Positions 1-7,850 are shown, counted from the stretch's first letter. The stretch is 64,000 bases of DNA from Salinimicrobium sp049680855 (GCF_049680855.1 NZ_JBMPGS010000001.1:310001-374000); one strand, 5' to 3'. Numbers and translations: made by a program. Notes: generated by a model from the letters alone, not told the origin.

Positions 1-1
1 C

Positions 2-100
2 TGGTATTTCACAGGAAACTACCCTACTTTTGGAGGAAACCGGGTTGTAAACCGGGCCTTTATTAACTTCTTTGAAGGCAATAAAGATCGCGCTTATTAA
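2..100 (+). CDS. C-terminal end of a probable amidophosphoribosyltransferase (partial)
   Basis: An open frame enters from the left edge and stops at 98-100, giving the last 32 residues of a protein that ends in FINFFEGNKDRAY. The stretch GGNRVVNRAFINFFEG resembles, from memory, the C-terminus of the long Bacteroidota PurF-like glutamine phosphoribosylpyrophosphate amidotransferase, which makes phosphoribosylamine in purine synthesis. No catalytic part is visible, so the identity is tentative. That this is the end of a real gene is more certain: the frame is open, the residues look like a folded protein, and a non-coding stretch follows. Confidence 0.45.
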   Translation, partial: WYFTGNYPTFGGNRVVNRAFINFFEGNKDRAY

Positions 101-164
101 AGATAGCACATTAGGTTCAGGTTATATTTCGCACATTTGAAAAAGATTTTGTGTTGTTTATCCA

Positions 165-297
165 GAATCCTTGTAGTTCATCTAAAAAATAAGTGAGGCT
201 GGTTATTATTACCTACTTTAGCAGAGCCATAACATAAGTAGGTTAAGTTCATGGTAGATTTGGGGCAAAAAAGGTGGAGCTATCCACCTTTTTTATT
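165..297 (+). ncRNA. Structured small-RNA candidate, copy 1
   Basis: This non-coding stretch is homologous to the minus strand at 18,603-18,765. The core 218-269 matches 18,636-18,687 (reverse complement) at 50 of 52 bases, and weaker similarity reaches back to about 165. ACCTACTT (211-218) pairs with AAGTAGGT (235-242). In copy 2 the same stem is kept with G-U wobbles. The core is followed by a hairpin (267-278 with 283-294) and a T run. The terminator has a different sequence in copy 2 but the same position. The short frame starting at the conserved ATG diverges after six codons, so a peptide is unlikely. It lies between the end of the purF-like gene and convergent lpxH. It may be a member of a Bacteroidota RNA family such as Flavo-1; this was not checked. 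Confidence 0.6.
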
Positions 298-473
298 TTC
301 TATACTTTCCTGATTTTCAAATCTTCCCTGTCACAGGTTTTTATTAAAAATCTTCGTCAAAAACACCATTTTTGGAGAGCTAAAAATCTCCAATCCCTCT
401 GAATTTTTATTTTTGAATTACCTCAGTACTTCTACATTTTCAAAAGAAGAATAAGTTTTTAGAAGGCGTGCTG

Positions 474-486
474 AAAATGTCATTTT
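474..486. repeat. 13-bp palindrome AAAATGTCATTTT
   Basis: One of the exact copies of AAAATGNCATTTT seen in this window; it lies between the small-RNA candidate and the end of lpxH. Other exact copies are at 5698, 29524, 29738 and 33601, with near copies at 25145 and 43930. Confidence 0.6.
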
Positions 487-524
487 TAGAACCTCAATCA
501 GAGTTAAGTCCAAAAAGGGTATTT

Positions 525-1280
525 TTAGCTAATTTTCTGGAGCCTGGTAACTTCCCCATCAAAAACGGCATAGGTATAATGGTTAATCCAGTCGCCGGTG
601 TTGATATAGGTAGATTTTTCATTTAAAGAAAACTCCATAGGTAAATGCCGGTGACCAAAGAGAAAATAATCGTAATGTTTCTTTTCCAGTTTTCTCCTGC
701 AGTACTGAATGAGCCATTCTTTATCTTCCCCTAGAAACTCCATATCTTCTTCTCCTGAAATCGCTTTGTTTTTGACGGAAAAATATTGTGCCAGCGGTAC
801 ACCAAGATCGGGATGCAGCCAGCGGTAAAGCCATTTAGAAAAAGGATTGGTAAATACCTTTTTCATGCGTTTATAACCTTTGTCTCCCGGGCCCAATCCA
901 TCGCCATGACCCACCAGGAAATTTTTTCCGTTGAATTCAAATTCCTGAGGTTGATGAAAAACCGGGATATTCAGTTCTTCCTGAAAATAGTCATTCATCC
1001 AGAGATCGTGGTTTCCCACGAAAAAATAAACAGGAATTCCGCTGTCTTTAATTTGAGCCAGCTTTCCCAGCGTACGCACAAAGCCTTTAGGCACCACGTG
1101 CTTGTATTCAAACCAAAAGTCAAAAAGATCTCCCAACAGGAAAATGGCAGCCGCATCGTCTTTGATCTCCTCAAGCCATGCCACAAATTTCTCTTCGCGA
1201 GGTTTACTTTCAGCAGCAGTTGGTGCTCCAAGATGATTGTCACTGGAGAAATAGATTTTTTTACCTTCCGGAATATTCAT
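525..1280 (-). CDS. lpxH: UDP-2,3-diacylglucosamine diphosphatase
   Basis: Cytoplasmic or peripheral-membrane metallophosphoesterase that hydrolyses UDP-2,3-diacylglucosamine to lipid X and UMP in lipid A synthesis. The metal-ligand motifs appear in the expected order: SSDNHLG near the N-terminus, GDLFDFW, GNHD, GHGDGLG and GHRHLP near the C-terminus. The length of about 250 residues fits Bacteroidota LpxH. I chose the ATG at 1280 (MNIPEGKKIYF), just before the first strand. An ATG at 1289 is also possible. A longer frame to 1343 would need a TTG start and adds a non-conserved hydrophobic stretch. The gene stands alone, divergent from the dioxygenase gene at 1415. Confidence 0.9.
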   Translation of the reverse strand: MNIPEGKKIYFSSDNHLGAPTAAESKPREEKFVAWLEEIKDDAAAIFLLGDLFDFWFEYKHVVPKGFVRTLGKLAQIKDSGIPVYFFVGNHDLWMNDYFQEELNIPVFHQPQEFEFNGKNFLVGHGDGLGPGDKGYKRMKKVFTNPFSKWLYRWLHPDLGVPLAQYFSVKNKAISGEEDMEFLGEDKEWLIQYCRRKLEKKHYDYFLFGHRHLPMEFSLNEKSTYINTGDWINHYTYAVFDGEVTRLQKIS

Positions 1281-1368
1281 TTTAAACATTTCTGGGTGTA
1301 AAGATAGAAGTAAAATCCCGAAAAGGGAAAATGCTGCATTCAATCATAAAGAGAAGCGCAATCAGCTT

Positions 1369-1399
1369 TTGATTTTTCAGTAAAAGAAGCCTATCTTTA
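1369..1399 (+). promoter_or_regulatory. Bacteroidota-type promoter for the dioxygenase/esterase operon
   Basis: TTG at 1369-1371 is followed after 20 bases by TATCTTTA at 1392-1399, close to the Bacteroidota consensus TTG-(about 19)-TAnnTTTG. Transcription would begin about 10 bases upstream of the ATG at 1415, giving a very short leader. Confidence 0.5.
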
Positions 1400-1414
1400 G
1401 TAAAAAACAATGCT

Positions 1415-2368
1415 ATGGCAAATTTGATTACCGGCATTCATCATATTACTGCGCTTGCCGGTGAACCTCAAAGAAATCTAGATTTCTACACCGGCATTCT
1501 GGGGCTGCGAATGGTAAAAAAAACCGTGAATTTTGACGCTCCCGATGTATATCATTTTTACTACGGAAACGAAACAGGAGCGCCCGGTTCTATCCTTACC
1601 TTTTTTCCTTATGAGGGAATTCGCCGCGGTCGTCATGGAAAAGGAATGCTCAACGTCACCACCTTTTCGGTTCCTATAGGTTCTATTGAATACTGGGAAA
1701 ATCGCCTGAAGAAATTTAATATAACCCACAAACCGGCACAGGATCGATTTGAAGGGGAAGCGTTTATTTACTTTGAAGATCCCGATGGACTAGGATTGGA
1801 GCTGGTTTTTAACGATAGAGATACGCGCCCTGGATTTTCTTATGGCCCAATTCCTTTAGAACATTCCATAAAAGGCTTCTACAGCGCCGAAATCGCACAG
1901 GAAGGTTATGAACGCACCGCCGGCTTACTTACAGAAGTTATGGATCATCAGCTTATTTCTGAAAAAGGAAACCGCTTCAGGTTTGCAGCTACAGATGCAC
2001 CCGGCAATTATATTGACATTGTATGTTCACCCGATGGGCTTCGCGGACTGGGCGGCGGCGGAACCGTTCATCATATCGCCTTTAACACGGCCAATGCTGA
2101 ATCTCAACAGGAAGTGCGCGACAAGATATTTAAAAGAGGTTTAAACCCTACTCCTGTGCTCGACAGGCAGTATTTTGAATCTATTTATTTCAGGGAGCCC
2201 GGCGGCGTTCTTTTTGAAGTCGCCACTGCCGAACCTGGCTTTGCCATAGATGAATCCCCAGAACATTTGGGGGAGGAATTAAAACTTCCGTCACAATATG
2301 AATCGCGCAGAGAACAAATAGAATCCGCAGTCAAACCCGTTCGTTTAAACCTGGAAAAATTTAAATAA
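1415..2368 (+). CDS. Ring-cleaving dioxygenase, VOC family (MhqO-like)
   Basis: A 317-residue protein with two vicinal-oxygen-chelate (glyoxalase/extradiol dioxygenase) modules. The first begins at GIHHITALAGEPQRNLDFY. The second begins near residue 145 (LEHSIKGFYSAEIA) and carries GTVHHIAF and EPGGVLFEVAT. Metal ligands are probably the His of GIHHIT, the His of VHHIAF and the Glu of LFEVAT. The family includes MhqO and MhqA of Bacillus, which act in hydroquinone and catechol detoxification. A carboxylesterase gene follows after 4 bases. This recalls the Bacillus MhqO/MhqD pair and supports a role in quinone or aromatic stress. The substrate is not shown by the sequence. Confidence 0.82.
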   Translation: MANLITGIHHITALAGEPQRNLDFYTGILGLRMVKKTVNFDAPDVYHFYYGNETGAPGSILTFFPYEGIRRGRHGKGMLNVTTFSVPIGSIEYWENRLKKFNITHKPAQDRFEGEAFIYFEDPDGLGLELVFNDRDTRPGFSYGPIPLEHSIKGFYSAEIAQEGYERTAGLLTEVMDHQLISEKGNRFRFAATDAPGNYIDIVCSPDGLRGLGGGGTVHHIAFNTANAESQQEVRDKIFKRGLNPTPVLDRQYFESIYFREPGGVLFEVATAEPGFAIDESPEHLGEELKLPSQYESRREQIESAVKPVRLNLEKFK

Positions 2369-2372
2369 AAAG

Positions 2373-3005
2373 ATGCACAAGAAGGAATTAATAACCGCAG
2401 GCAAATCAATAGAGGAAGCAGATAAAGCTTTGATCATGATCCACGGTCGTGGAGGATCGGCAGAAGATATCCTTACCCTGGCAGAGCACTTTGACGTAAA
2501 AGATTACGCCCTGGTTGCGCCCCAAGCCTACAACAACAGCTGGTACCCGCTCTCTTTTATGGCTCCCGAAAAGCAAAATGAACCCTGGCTCTCTTCTGCC
2601 CTGGAACTTCTGAAAGAAACTGAAGCCGAACTCAACAGCAAGGGAATTCCTTCAGAAAACATCTATTTTTTCGGGTTTTCTCAAGGTGCCTGTTTGACTA
2701 TAGAATACATCACCAGAAACGCCAAAAAATATGGAGGTGCCGTAGCCATCATCGGCGGACTCATTGGGGAGACGATCAATACCGGAGATTATATTACAGA
2801 TTTTGATCATACACCTGTCTTTATTGGCACTAGCAATCCAGACACGCATGTGCCACTGGAGCGGGTAGAACGCAGCGTAGAGATCCTGAAAAACAAAAAT
2901 GCTGAAGTCCTTTTTGAAGTTTTCGAAAATGCCGGTCACACCATCCTGCAACAGGAAATAACCATTGCAAATAATTTCATTTTTAAGAGACCTGTAACTC
3001 CTTAA
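2373..3005 (+). CDS. Phospholipase/carboxylesterase family hydrolase (MhqD-like)
   Basis: A 210-residue alpha/beta hydrolase of the carboxylesterase/phospholipase family. MIHGRGGSAEDIL is the oxyanion-hole region, GFSQGA holds the nucleophile Ser (near residue 104), SNPDTHVP holds the acid Asp, and NAGHTI holds the catalytic His near residue 190. No signal peptide is seen, so it is cytoplasmic. It starts 4 bases after the dioxygenase stop and is almost surely cotranscribed with it. Bacillus MhqD is the same family and is linked to MhqO by quinone stress, so a shared detoxification role is inferred. Its end overlaps the convergent queD by 4 bases. Confidence 0.82.
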   Translation: MHKKELITAGKSIEEADKALIMIHGRGGSAEDILTLAEHFDVKDYALVAPQAYNNSWYPLSFMAPEKQNEPWLSSALELLKETEAELNSKGIPSENIYFFGFSQGACLTIEYITRNAKKYGGAVAIIGGLIGETINTGDYITDFDHTPVFIGTSNPDTHVPLERVERSVEILKNKNAEVLFEVFENAGHTILQQEITIANNFIFKRPVTP

Positions 3006-3454
3006 GAATTATCTGAAGCGTACCATTCTGCATAAGAAGTTTCCGTTTCCTGGAGTTTCAGGGAAAACAGCTCAATAGGCGCGGGAAGCCGGTTTTTGAT
3101 CTTTTCGGCAAAATCCTGTATCATATTTTCGCTCGTAGGCTGGTAATCTACCAGAATTACGTCGTGTCCTCTTGATTTCAGCTCGTCGGCAAGTTCAATA
3201 TGAGGTGTATTCTTGTTAAAAACGGTTGCATGATCAAAAACGTCCACAATTTCCTGTTTCACCATCTTCTTTAGATCACCAAAATCAATGACCATTCCCA
3301 GTTTGACATTCGTTTCATCTGTCACCGGTTCGCCAATTACCGTCACCCACAGTTTATAACTATGCCCATGAACATTTTTGCATTTCCCGTCATACCCGTA
3401 GAGAGCGTGCCCGGTTTCAAAGGAAAACTGCTTGGTGATTCTTACTTTTGACAT
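3002..3454 (-). CDS. queD: 6-carboxy-5,6,7,8-tetrahydropterin synthase (QueD / PTPS family)
   Basis: A 150-residue 6-pyruvoyltetrahydropterin synthase-fold enzyme. Zinc ligands are the His of FETGHAL near residue 16 and the two His of VHGHSY near residues 30-32. The Cys of KCKNVHGH is the usual catalytic Cys. DHATVFN and PTSENM are family motifs further on. QueD converts dihydroneopterin triphosphate to carboxytetrahydropterin for queuosine/7-deazaguanine synthesis, while close relatives serve tetrahydrobiopterin synthesis. The other queuosine genes are not next to it. The gene stands alone and overlaps the convergent esterase gene by 4 bases at its end. Confidence 0.88.
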   Translation of the reverse strand: MSKVRITKQFSFETGHALYGYDGKCKNVHGHSYKLWVTVIGEPVTDETNVKLGMVIDFGDLKKMVKQEIVDVFDHATVFNKNTPHIELADELKSRGHDVILVDYQPTSENMIQDFAEKIKNRLPAPIELFSLKLQETETSYAEWYASDNS

Positions 3455-3677
3455 TTGATTTACTTTAAGGCTGTAAAGGTATTAAATAAGGTCTCAAAAA
3501 GAGGGTTGAGAAGAGCGATTTTATTCAGCTTTACCATTCAAAAAGGGCATTTACGACTCCTATTCTGTCAAAATAAGAGCTTCAGAATGAAATATAAACC
3601 TCATTTCAGAAAATCATAAAAGAAGAACATCGCTTTGCAAAAAGTACTACATTCGCACGATTTTTTTAAATTGAACT

Positions 3678-4325
3678 ATGGTGGAAAACGAATTATTTGA
3701 GCAGGTAAATTTTGTGGAGAATCCGCTGTATGAAAAGGTCATTTCAGATCTTCTGGAGCAGCAATATTCCGTCGTTGAAGATTTTTTTGAGCTTTCTGAA
3801 GTTGAAATGCTACGGAATTCCCTTCTCGAAAAATATGAAGAAGACAACTTTAAAAAAGCAGCGATTGGGAACCATGTGAACGAGGTAATCGAAAAAGCCG
3901 TTAGAGGAGACTTTATTTTATGGTTGAATGAAGCCAGTGCCGGCGATGCAGAAAAGGTATTTTTCAACAAGATTAATAAATTTGTTGATTACCTGAATAA
4001 AACCTGCTTCCTCGGAATCCTTCACAAGGAATTTCACTTCGCGCTCTATCCTGAAGGAACTTTCTATAAGCGCCACCTGGATACTTTTCAGAATGACGAC
4101 CGCAGAAAACTCTCTATGGTTTGCTACCTCAACGAGCAAGACTGGAAGCCTGAATATGGCGGGGAATTAGTAATTTATAAAGAAGAAAACGGCGTGGAAG
4201 TTCCAAAAACCATTTATCCCTTTCCCGGGAGAGTGGTGATTTTTGAAAGCCAGGTGTTGGAACACGAAGTAAAACCTGTAAAGACCGAACGTCTTAGCAT
4301 CACCGGCTGGCTCAAAACCCGGTAA
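3678..4325 (+). CDS. 2-oxoglutarate/Fe(II)-dependent oxygenase (prolyl-4-hydroxylase-like)
   Basis: A 215-residue protein whose C-terminal half is a double-stranded beta-helix oxygenase domain. KRHLDTF gives the HxD iron ligands (near residues 134-136). FESQVLEHEVKPV gives the distal His, and the Arg of KTERLSITGW is the 2-oxoglutarate anchor. The order HxD...H...R and the EYGGEL stretch between them match the SM-20/EGL-9-like bacterial family. The substrate is unknown; related proteins hydroxylate prolyl residues in proteins. It is a single gene with about 220 bases of non-coding DNA upstream, and the small membrane-protein operon converges on it (their stops abut at 4325/4326). Confidence 0.8.
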   Translation: MVENELFEQVNFVENPLYEKVISDLLEQQYSVVEDFFELSEVEMLRNSLLEKYEEDNFKKAAIGNHVNEVIEKAVRGDFILWLNEASAGDAEKVFFNKINKFVDYLNKTCFLGILHKEFHFALYPEGTFYKRHLDTFQNDDRRKLSMVCYLNEQDWKPEYGGELVIYKEENGVEVPKTIYPFPGRVVIFESQVLEHEVKPVKTERLSITGWLKTR

Positions 4326-4457
4326 TTACTTTTTGAATTTCTTATAAAATACGACGGCTATTAAGGCAATTGCCAGCAAAAGCCAAAAGCCGTAGCCGCT
4401 CAAGAATGTAAGAAGTTCAAAGGTTTCTTCGTTTACTGGTACGTCATCCTGTTGCAT
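4326..4457 (-). CDS. Tiny single-span membrane protein (43 aa)
   Basis: A 43-residue frame below the usual size cut. It has an acidic N-terminus (MQQDDVPVNEETF), one hydrophobic span (about residues 18-37) and a basic tail KKFKK. The layout suggests an inner-membrane protein with a cytoplasmic C-terminus. Its ATG overlaps the stop of the preceding 61-residue gene (TAATG at 4455-4459), which points to translational coupling. It is the last of three tiny membrane genes behind an enoyl-CoA hydratase gene. I do not recognise the family. Confidence 0.6.
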   Translation of the reverse strand: MQQDDVPVNEETFELLTFLSGYGFWLLLAIALIAVVFYKKFKK

Positions 4458-4642
4458 TAGTTCATCCGGTTTTTTTCATGTCTTTTTCTCCAGCTGTAGC
4501 GGGAATAGAGAAAAACACCCAATACGATCAGGATTCCAAGTAGATACGGCCAGTTTTCACCAAGAAATTCCATGAGGGTGTAGCCCCATTCCTCTTCAGA
4601 AGTTGTTTGTGTATCCCTTGGTAAATGTTCCTGTGGCGCCAT
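4457..4642 (-). CDS. Small single-span membrane protein (61 aa)
   Basis: A 61-residue protein with an acidic N-terminal half (TTSEEEWGYTLMEFLGE), one membrane span (about residues 32-48, YLLGILIVLGVFLYSRY) and a basic end (RKRHEKNR). Its design is like that of the genes before and after it: acid head, one span, basic tail. It lies 29 bases after the 63-residue gene and overlaps the 43-residue gene. I do not recognise the family, and there is no signal-peptidase or lipobox site. It may be a small subunit or regulator of a membrane complex. Confidence 0.65.
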   Translation of the reverse strand: MAPQEHLPRDTQTTSEEEWGYTLMEFLGENWPYLLGILIVLGVFLYSRYSWRKRHEKNRMN

Positions 4643-4671
4643 ACCTTATGCTATTTAGCTGTATTGTAAAA

Positions 4672-4863
4672 CTACAATTCCTCAAGAGATTTTCTTGCTT
4701 TTCTTTTCTTAATAAAAAGATAAACAGCACCTGCTGTCAATAACACGAGGAAAGCCATAATTTGCCAAAAGTAGGTGTGCCCAAAATAGCCAACTGCATA
4801 ACCCATTTTGTAAGGAATACTTTGCGAAACCTCTTCTGACACCTGTAATAATAATACTGTCAT
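4672..4863 (-). CDS. Small single-span membrane protein (63 aa)
   Basis: A 63-residue protein with a polar N-terminus containing SEEVSQSIPYKMGYAVGY, one membrane span (about residues 32-51) and a basic tail (IKKRKARKSLEEL). It starts 4 bases after the enoyl-CoA hydratase stop, so it is part of the same transcript. It begins the run of three tiny membrane proteins. The family is unknown to me and function cannot be given. Confidence 0.65.
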   Translation of the reverse strand: MTVLLLQVSEEVSQSIPYKMGYAVGYFGHTYFWQIMAFLVLLTAGAVYLFIKKRKARKSLEEL

Positions 4864-4867
4864 CTTA

Positions 4868-5635
4868 CTATTTTTTAAATTTATTAAGTGCCTCCTTTGT
4901 GAATTCTGAAAGCACCAGTTCTCCTGAAACAGCAGCTTGTTCCGGCAGGAGCGTATCCCAGTTTTCAGTTCCTTTCCATAGGGCTTTTTTCATTTCATAC
5001 AATGCCTGCGGATTGTATGATGCCAGCTTTTCAGAAAATATTTCTATCTCCTTATCCAGGTCTTTTATATCTTCAAAAACACGGGCATACAACCCTTTTT
5101 CCTTGGCCCAGTAGGCATTTTTCCATTCGTGGCCTGCAAGCGTCAATTCTCCTAAAGCAGCAACTCCCATTTTTCGTTCTACTGCGGGAGCAATGACAAA
5201 AGGACCAATCCCAATACTTAATTCTGAAAGTTTTATAGCTGCTTGTTCAGTCGCCATACAGTAATCACAGGCTGCCGCAAGTCCTACTCCGCCACCCACA
5301 GTCTTCCCCTGGATGCGTCCAATGATTAATTTCTTACAGGTACGCATCGCATTGATTACGTTAGCAAAACCTGAGAAGAACAGCTTTCCTTCCTGCATGT
5401 TACCAATTGCGAGTAACTCATCAAAAGAAGCACCGGCGCAAAAAGCACGTTCGCCTTCAGATTTCAGGATGATCAAATTTACCGCATCGTTTTCAGATAA
5501 CTTCTGAATCTCCTTTTCCAGTCTATGCAGCAGTTCCGAAGGGAAAGAGTTACTGGCGGGATGTCCAAATTCAAGGCTGGCGATACCATTGACAATATTG
5601 GTAAATAAACTTCCGTTTTCGCGGGTAGTAGTCAT
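4868..5635 (-). CDS. Enoyl-CoA hydratase/isomerase family protein
   Basis: A 255-residue crotonase-fold protein. FCAGASFDELLAIG (near residues 66-79) is the first oxyanion-hole region, and GKTVGGGVGLAAACDYCMA (near 110-128) is the signature with the second oxyanion-hole glycines. KLSELSIGIGP follows, where the second catalytic acid often lies. The length is typical of hydratases in fatty-acid or branched-chain amino-acid breakdown; methylglutaconyl-CoA hydratase is one possibility. The substrate cannot be set from sequence. It leads an operon with three small membrane-protein genes, which is unusual for a soluble crotonase and may link it to a membrane complex. Confidence 0.85.
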   Translation of the reverse strand: MTTTRENGSLFTNIVNGIASLEFGHPASNSFPSELLHRLEKEIQKLSENDAVNLIILKSEGERAFCAGASFDELLAIGNMQEGKLFFSGFANVINAMRTCKKLIIGRIQGKTVGGGVGLAAACDYCMATEQAAIKLSELSIGIGPFVIAPAVERKMGVAALGELTLAGHEWKNAYWAKEKGLYARVFEDIKDLDKEIEIFSEKLASYNPQALYEMKKALWKGTENWDTLLPEQAAVSGELVLSEFTKEALNKFKK

Positions 5636-5697
5636 AGAATTAATGAGTTTGTTCCAAAGTTAAAAATAAAGGCCAGACATGAAACTCTGATGTTCCA

Positions 5698-5710
5698 AAA
5701 ATGGCATTTT
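5698..5710. repeat. 13-bp palindrome AAAATGGCATTTT
   Basis: Exact copy of the AAAATGNCATTTT palindrome in the gap between the hydratase start and the end of the MATE gene. Confidence 0.6.
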
Positions 5711-5731
5711 ATTCATTCTTTTAAGAATGTA

Positions 5732-7060
5732 TCAAACTTCCTTCTGAAGATATTTCCTTCGGAACTTAAATACGAGTCCGCCGCTGCGAATAAGCATCCA
5801 AACAAAAAAAGCGGTCCAGATGGCGTGTAATTTCCAGCCAAGATAATCTGTAAGCAATAAAACGGGGACAAATCCCATGAAAGTAGCCGCCAGGAGTAGA
5901 TTTCGAAGGAATTTTGCTTCTCCCAGTCCTTTAAAGATGCCGTCAAACATAAAAGCAATCGCATTTACCGGTTGCATAAGCAGAACAATCCAAAAAACCG
6001 AAGAAAACAATACTAAAACCGAAGCTTCCTTGTTGAAAATCCAGCCAATTTCATTGTAAAATAGTGCACAGATTCCGACAAGAATGAGCGAGATCAAAAC
6101 GGCGTATTTACTGATCTTTTTACTTAGTTGCCACAGGTTCTTATAATCTCGTGCGCCTAAAAGTCGACCGCCAATGGCATTTCCCGCGTTGGCATAACCA
6201 TCGATAAAGAAGGAGAAGAACAGCCAGATATTCATGAGGATGCTTTGTGCTGCAATGTAATTTTTGCCATAATCTGTTGCGTAGGCATTGGCGAGATAAA
6301 TGGCGAAATTTAGTGCTGCCGTTCGAACAAATAGGTTTGCAGCCATGAGTAAGAGTCCGCTCATCTGCGGATTAATATTCCTACTAAATTTGAGATGGAA
6401 AGGCGTTTTTTTAAAGAAGAACCAAAGCGCCATTACCAGCATGGTTGCCTGCGCAGCAAGGCTGGCATAAGCAGCTCCCGCCAAATGCATTGCAGGAATA
6501 TAACCTTCAATTCCGTAGACCAGCAAGTAATCCAGAACTACGTTTACCGCCGCGCCCGTTAAACTGCATTTCATCGCCCATAAGGTGTTCTGCAGCCCTC
6601 GAAATACCCCGAAAATGGCAAAGGTAACGAGGGTTAAAGGATAGCCTAGTGCCCTTATCTGGTAATATTCTTCAGAATATTCGAGTATAAGACCTTCGGC
6701 ATTGTAAGCACTGAAAATCACATCGGCAAAGAAAGCCGTTACCCCATAAATGACAAGGCTAAACAGGAAATTAAAATAAATCGCCTGTGGAATTAATGTT
6801 TTTACCGCATGAAGCCTGCTGGCACCCAGGTGCTGGGAAACAATGGCAGAGATCGCCGTTTTTGTCTGCGCCACGATCCAGATGATCGCCGAAAGAAATG
6901 AACCCACGATTCCCGCTGCCGCCAGAGCTTCTATGGAATTTTCTTCTACGTTTCCAATTACAGCAATATCTGTAAGGGAAATAAGAGGTTCTGCAATCCC
7001 GGCTATGATTGCGGGAATTGCAATTCGATTGATGTTCCTAAAACTTACGGAAGATTCCAA
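5732..7060 (-). CDS. MATE family efflux transporter (DinF-like)
   Basis: A 442-residue inner-membrane protein with twelve predicted spans in two homologous halves, as in MATE drug/cation antiporters of the DinF branch. The N-terminal AIPAIIAGIAEPLISLTDI is characteristic of Bacteroidota DinF-like proteins, with the family's conserved Asp in the first span. It likely exports organic cations or oxidised compounds using an ion gradient. No ATG precedes the first conserved residues and an in-frame stop lies a little upstream, so the TTG at 7058-7060 (reads MESSVSFRN) is the probable start. It is a single gene on the minus strand; a GNAT gene lies 71 bases upstream. Confidence 0.9.
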   Translation of the reverse strand: MESSVSFRNINRIAIPAIIAGIAEPLISLTDIAVIGNVEENSIEALAAAGIVGSFLSAIIWIVAQTKTAISAIVSQHLGASRLHAVKTLIPQAIYFNFLFSLVIYGVTAFFADVIFSAYNAEGLILEYSEEYYQIRALGYPLTLVTFAIFGVFRGLQNTLWAMKCSLTGAAVNVVLDYLLVYGIEGYIPAMHLAGAAYASLAAQATMLVMALWFFFKKTPFHLKFSRNINPQMSGLLLMAANLFVRTAALNFAIYLANAYATDYGKNYIAAQSILMNIWLFFSFFIDGYANAGNAIGGRLLGARDYKNLWQLSKKISKYAVLISLILVGICALFYNEIGWIFNKEASVLVLFSSVFWIVLLMQPVNAIAFMFDGIFKGLGEAKFLRNLLLAATFMGFVPVLLLTDYLGWKLHAIWTAFFVWMLIRSGGLVFKFRRKYLQKEV

Positions 7061-7131
7061 ATTTCGGCTTTTGCAGCCGCAAAGATAGAATCCTTAAGCT
7101 TAAATTCAGAATGTCGATGGAAGCAATTTAT

Positions 7132-7632
7132 TTACAATTTCAGCTCATAGCAATAGAAAGGATACTCGCTTTGCTTTGGAAAATATATATTGCCCAAACG
7201 TTTATAACCTCTGGCTTCATAAAATTTTTGATTCCGGAGATTCTGGCTGAAGGTGTCCAACCGTACAGAATTGTAACGATTATTGCGTGCGAAAGTTTCT
7301 GCGAAATCCATTAAAAGCTGCCCGTATCCTGTCCCCCACACGACTGGATGCGTAGCAAGCCTGTGTACATATAGGTTTTCTTGGTTGGGAGTGAGCCACT
7401 CTATGGGGATATACTCCTCATCCATCTCTGGCGTCAAAACAATGATTCCAAGAATTCCTTCTTTTTCTTTTAAAACGTATAATTGTTCCTTTTCAATATC
7501 ATTGGCAAGCCTTTCCTTGGAAGGATAATGTTCATTCCATTGAAAAATGCCTTTTTGCTGCATCGCCACGGCGCAAGCCTCGGTTAAATTTTTAATTTCG
7601 GTTAATTCTAAAGAATTGGCTAACTGGATCAT
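7132..7632 (-). CDS. GNAT family N-acetyltransferase
   Basis: A 166-residue acyl-CoA N-acyltransferase. The central YVHRLATHPVVWGTGYGQLLM region (near residues 88-108) is the acetyl-CoA-binding motif A with the R/Q-x-x-G-x-G/A pattern, followed by SVRLDTFSQN and FYEARGYKRLG, the usual C-terminal beta-bulge and arm. The acceptor (small molecule or protein) cannot be told. The gene is single, on the minus strand, with its ATG about 110 bases from the divergently transcribed tRNA-Ala gene. Confidence 0.85.
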   Translation of the reverse strand: MIQLANSLELTEIKNLTEACAVAMQQKGIFQWNEHYPSKERLANDIEKEQLYVLKEKEGILGIIVLTPEMDEEYIPIEWLTPNQENLYVHRLATHPVVWGTGYGQLLMDFAETFARNNRYNSVRLDTFSQNLRNQKFYEARGYKRLGNIYFPKQSEYPFYCYELKL

Positions 7633-7684
7633 TTCTGCTATTTAGGTGTCAAAAATAATTTATACAATGAAGAAAACCCTTTCC

Positions 7685-7710
7685 TTGTATAGATTATTTT
7701 GGTACATTTG
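7685..7710 (+). promoter_or_regulatory. Probable promoter of tRNA-Ala
   Basis: TACATTTG at 7703-7710 fits the TAnnTTTG box of Bacteroidota exactly, with a TTG upstream at 7685-7687 at a shorter than usual spacing (15 bases). Transcription would start about 25 bases before the tRNA. Confidence 0.5.
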
Positions 7711-7742
7711 CCTCGTTGAATTTTGAAAATTCAATGCCGTAT

Positions 7743-7816
7743 GGGGGATTAGCTCAGCTGGCTAGAGCGTTTGGCTGGCAGCCAAAAGGTCATCGGTTCG
7801 ACTCCGATATTCTCCA
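7743..7816 (+). tRNA. tRNA-Ala (anticodon GGC)
   Basis: All four arms fold. The acceptor GGGGGAT (7743-7749) pairs with ATTCTCC (7809-7815) including the G3-U70 pair that marks alanine tRNAs. The D stem is GCTC/GAGC, the anticodon stem TTTGG/CCAAA with loop CTGGCAG, and the T stem ATCGG/CCGAT with loop TTCGACT. The anticodon is GGC at 7777-7779, reading GCC and GCU. The discriminator is A at 7816. CCA is not encoded. Confidence 0.96.
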
Positions 7817-7823
7817 CATCAAG

Positions 7824-7850
7824 AAAGCCTGTTAATAGCGGGCTTTTTTT
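7824..7850 (+). terminator. Terminator after tRNA-Ala
   Basis: AAAGCC (7824-7829) pairs with GGCTTT (7841-7846) and is followed by a run of T. Confidence 0.7.

Noticed and set aside
243..318. A peptide starting at the ATG in the conserved RNA core (copy 1)
   Set aside because: In copy 2 the same ATG frame diverges after six codons and stops at codon 11, so the frame is not conserved; the conservation is at the RNA level.
786..1301. Plus-strand frame of 171 codons opposite lpxH
   Set aside because: It is fully overlapped by lpxH, which has strong motifs; its residues are basic and hydrophobic with no family sign. It is a reading-frame shadow.
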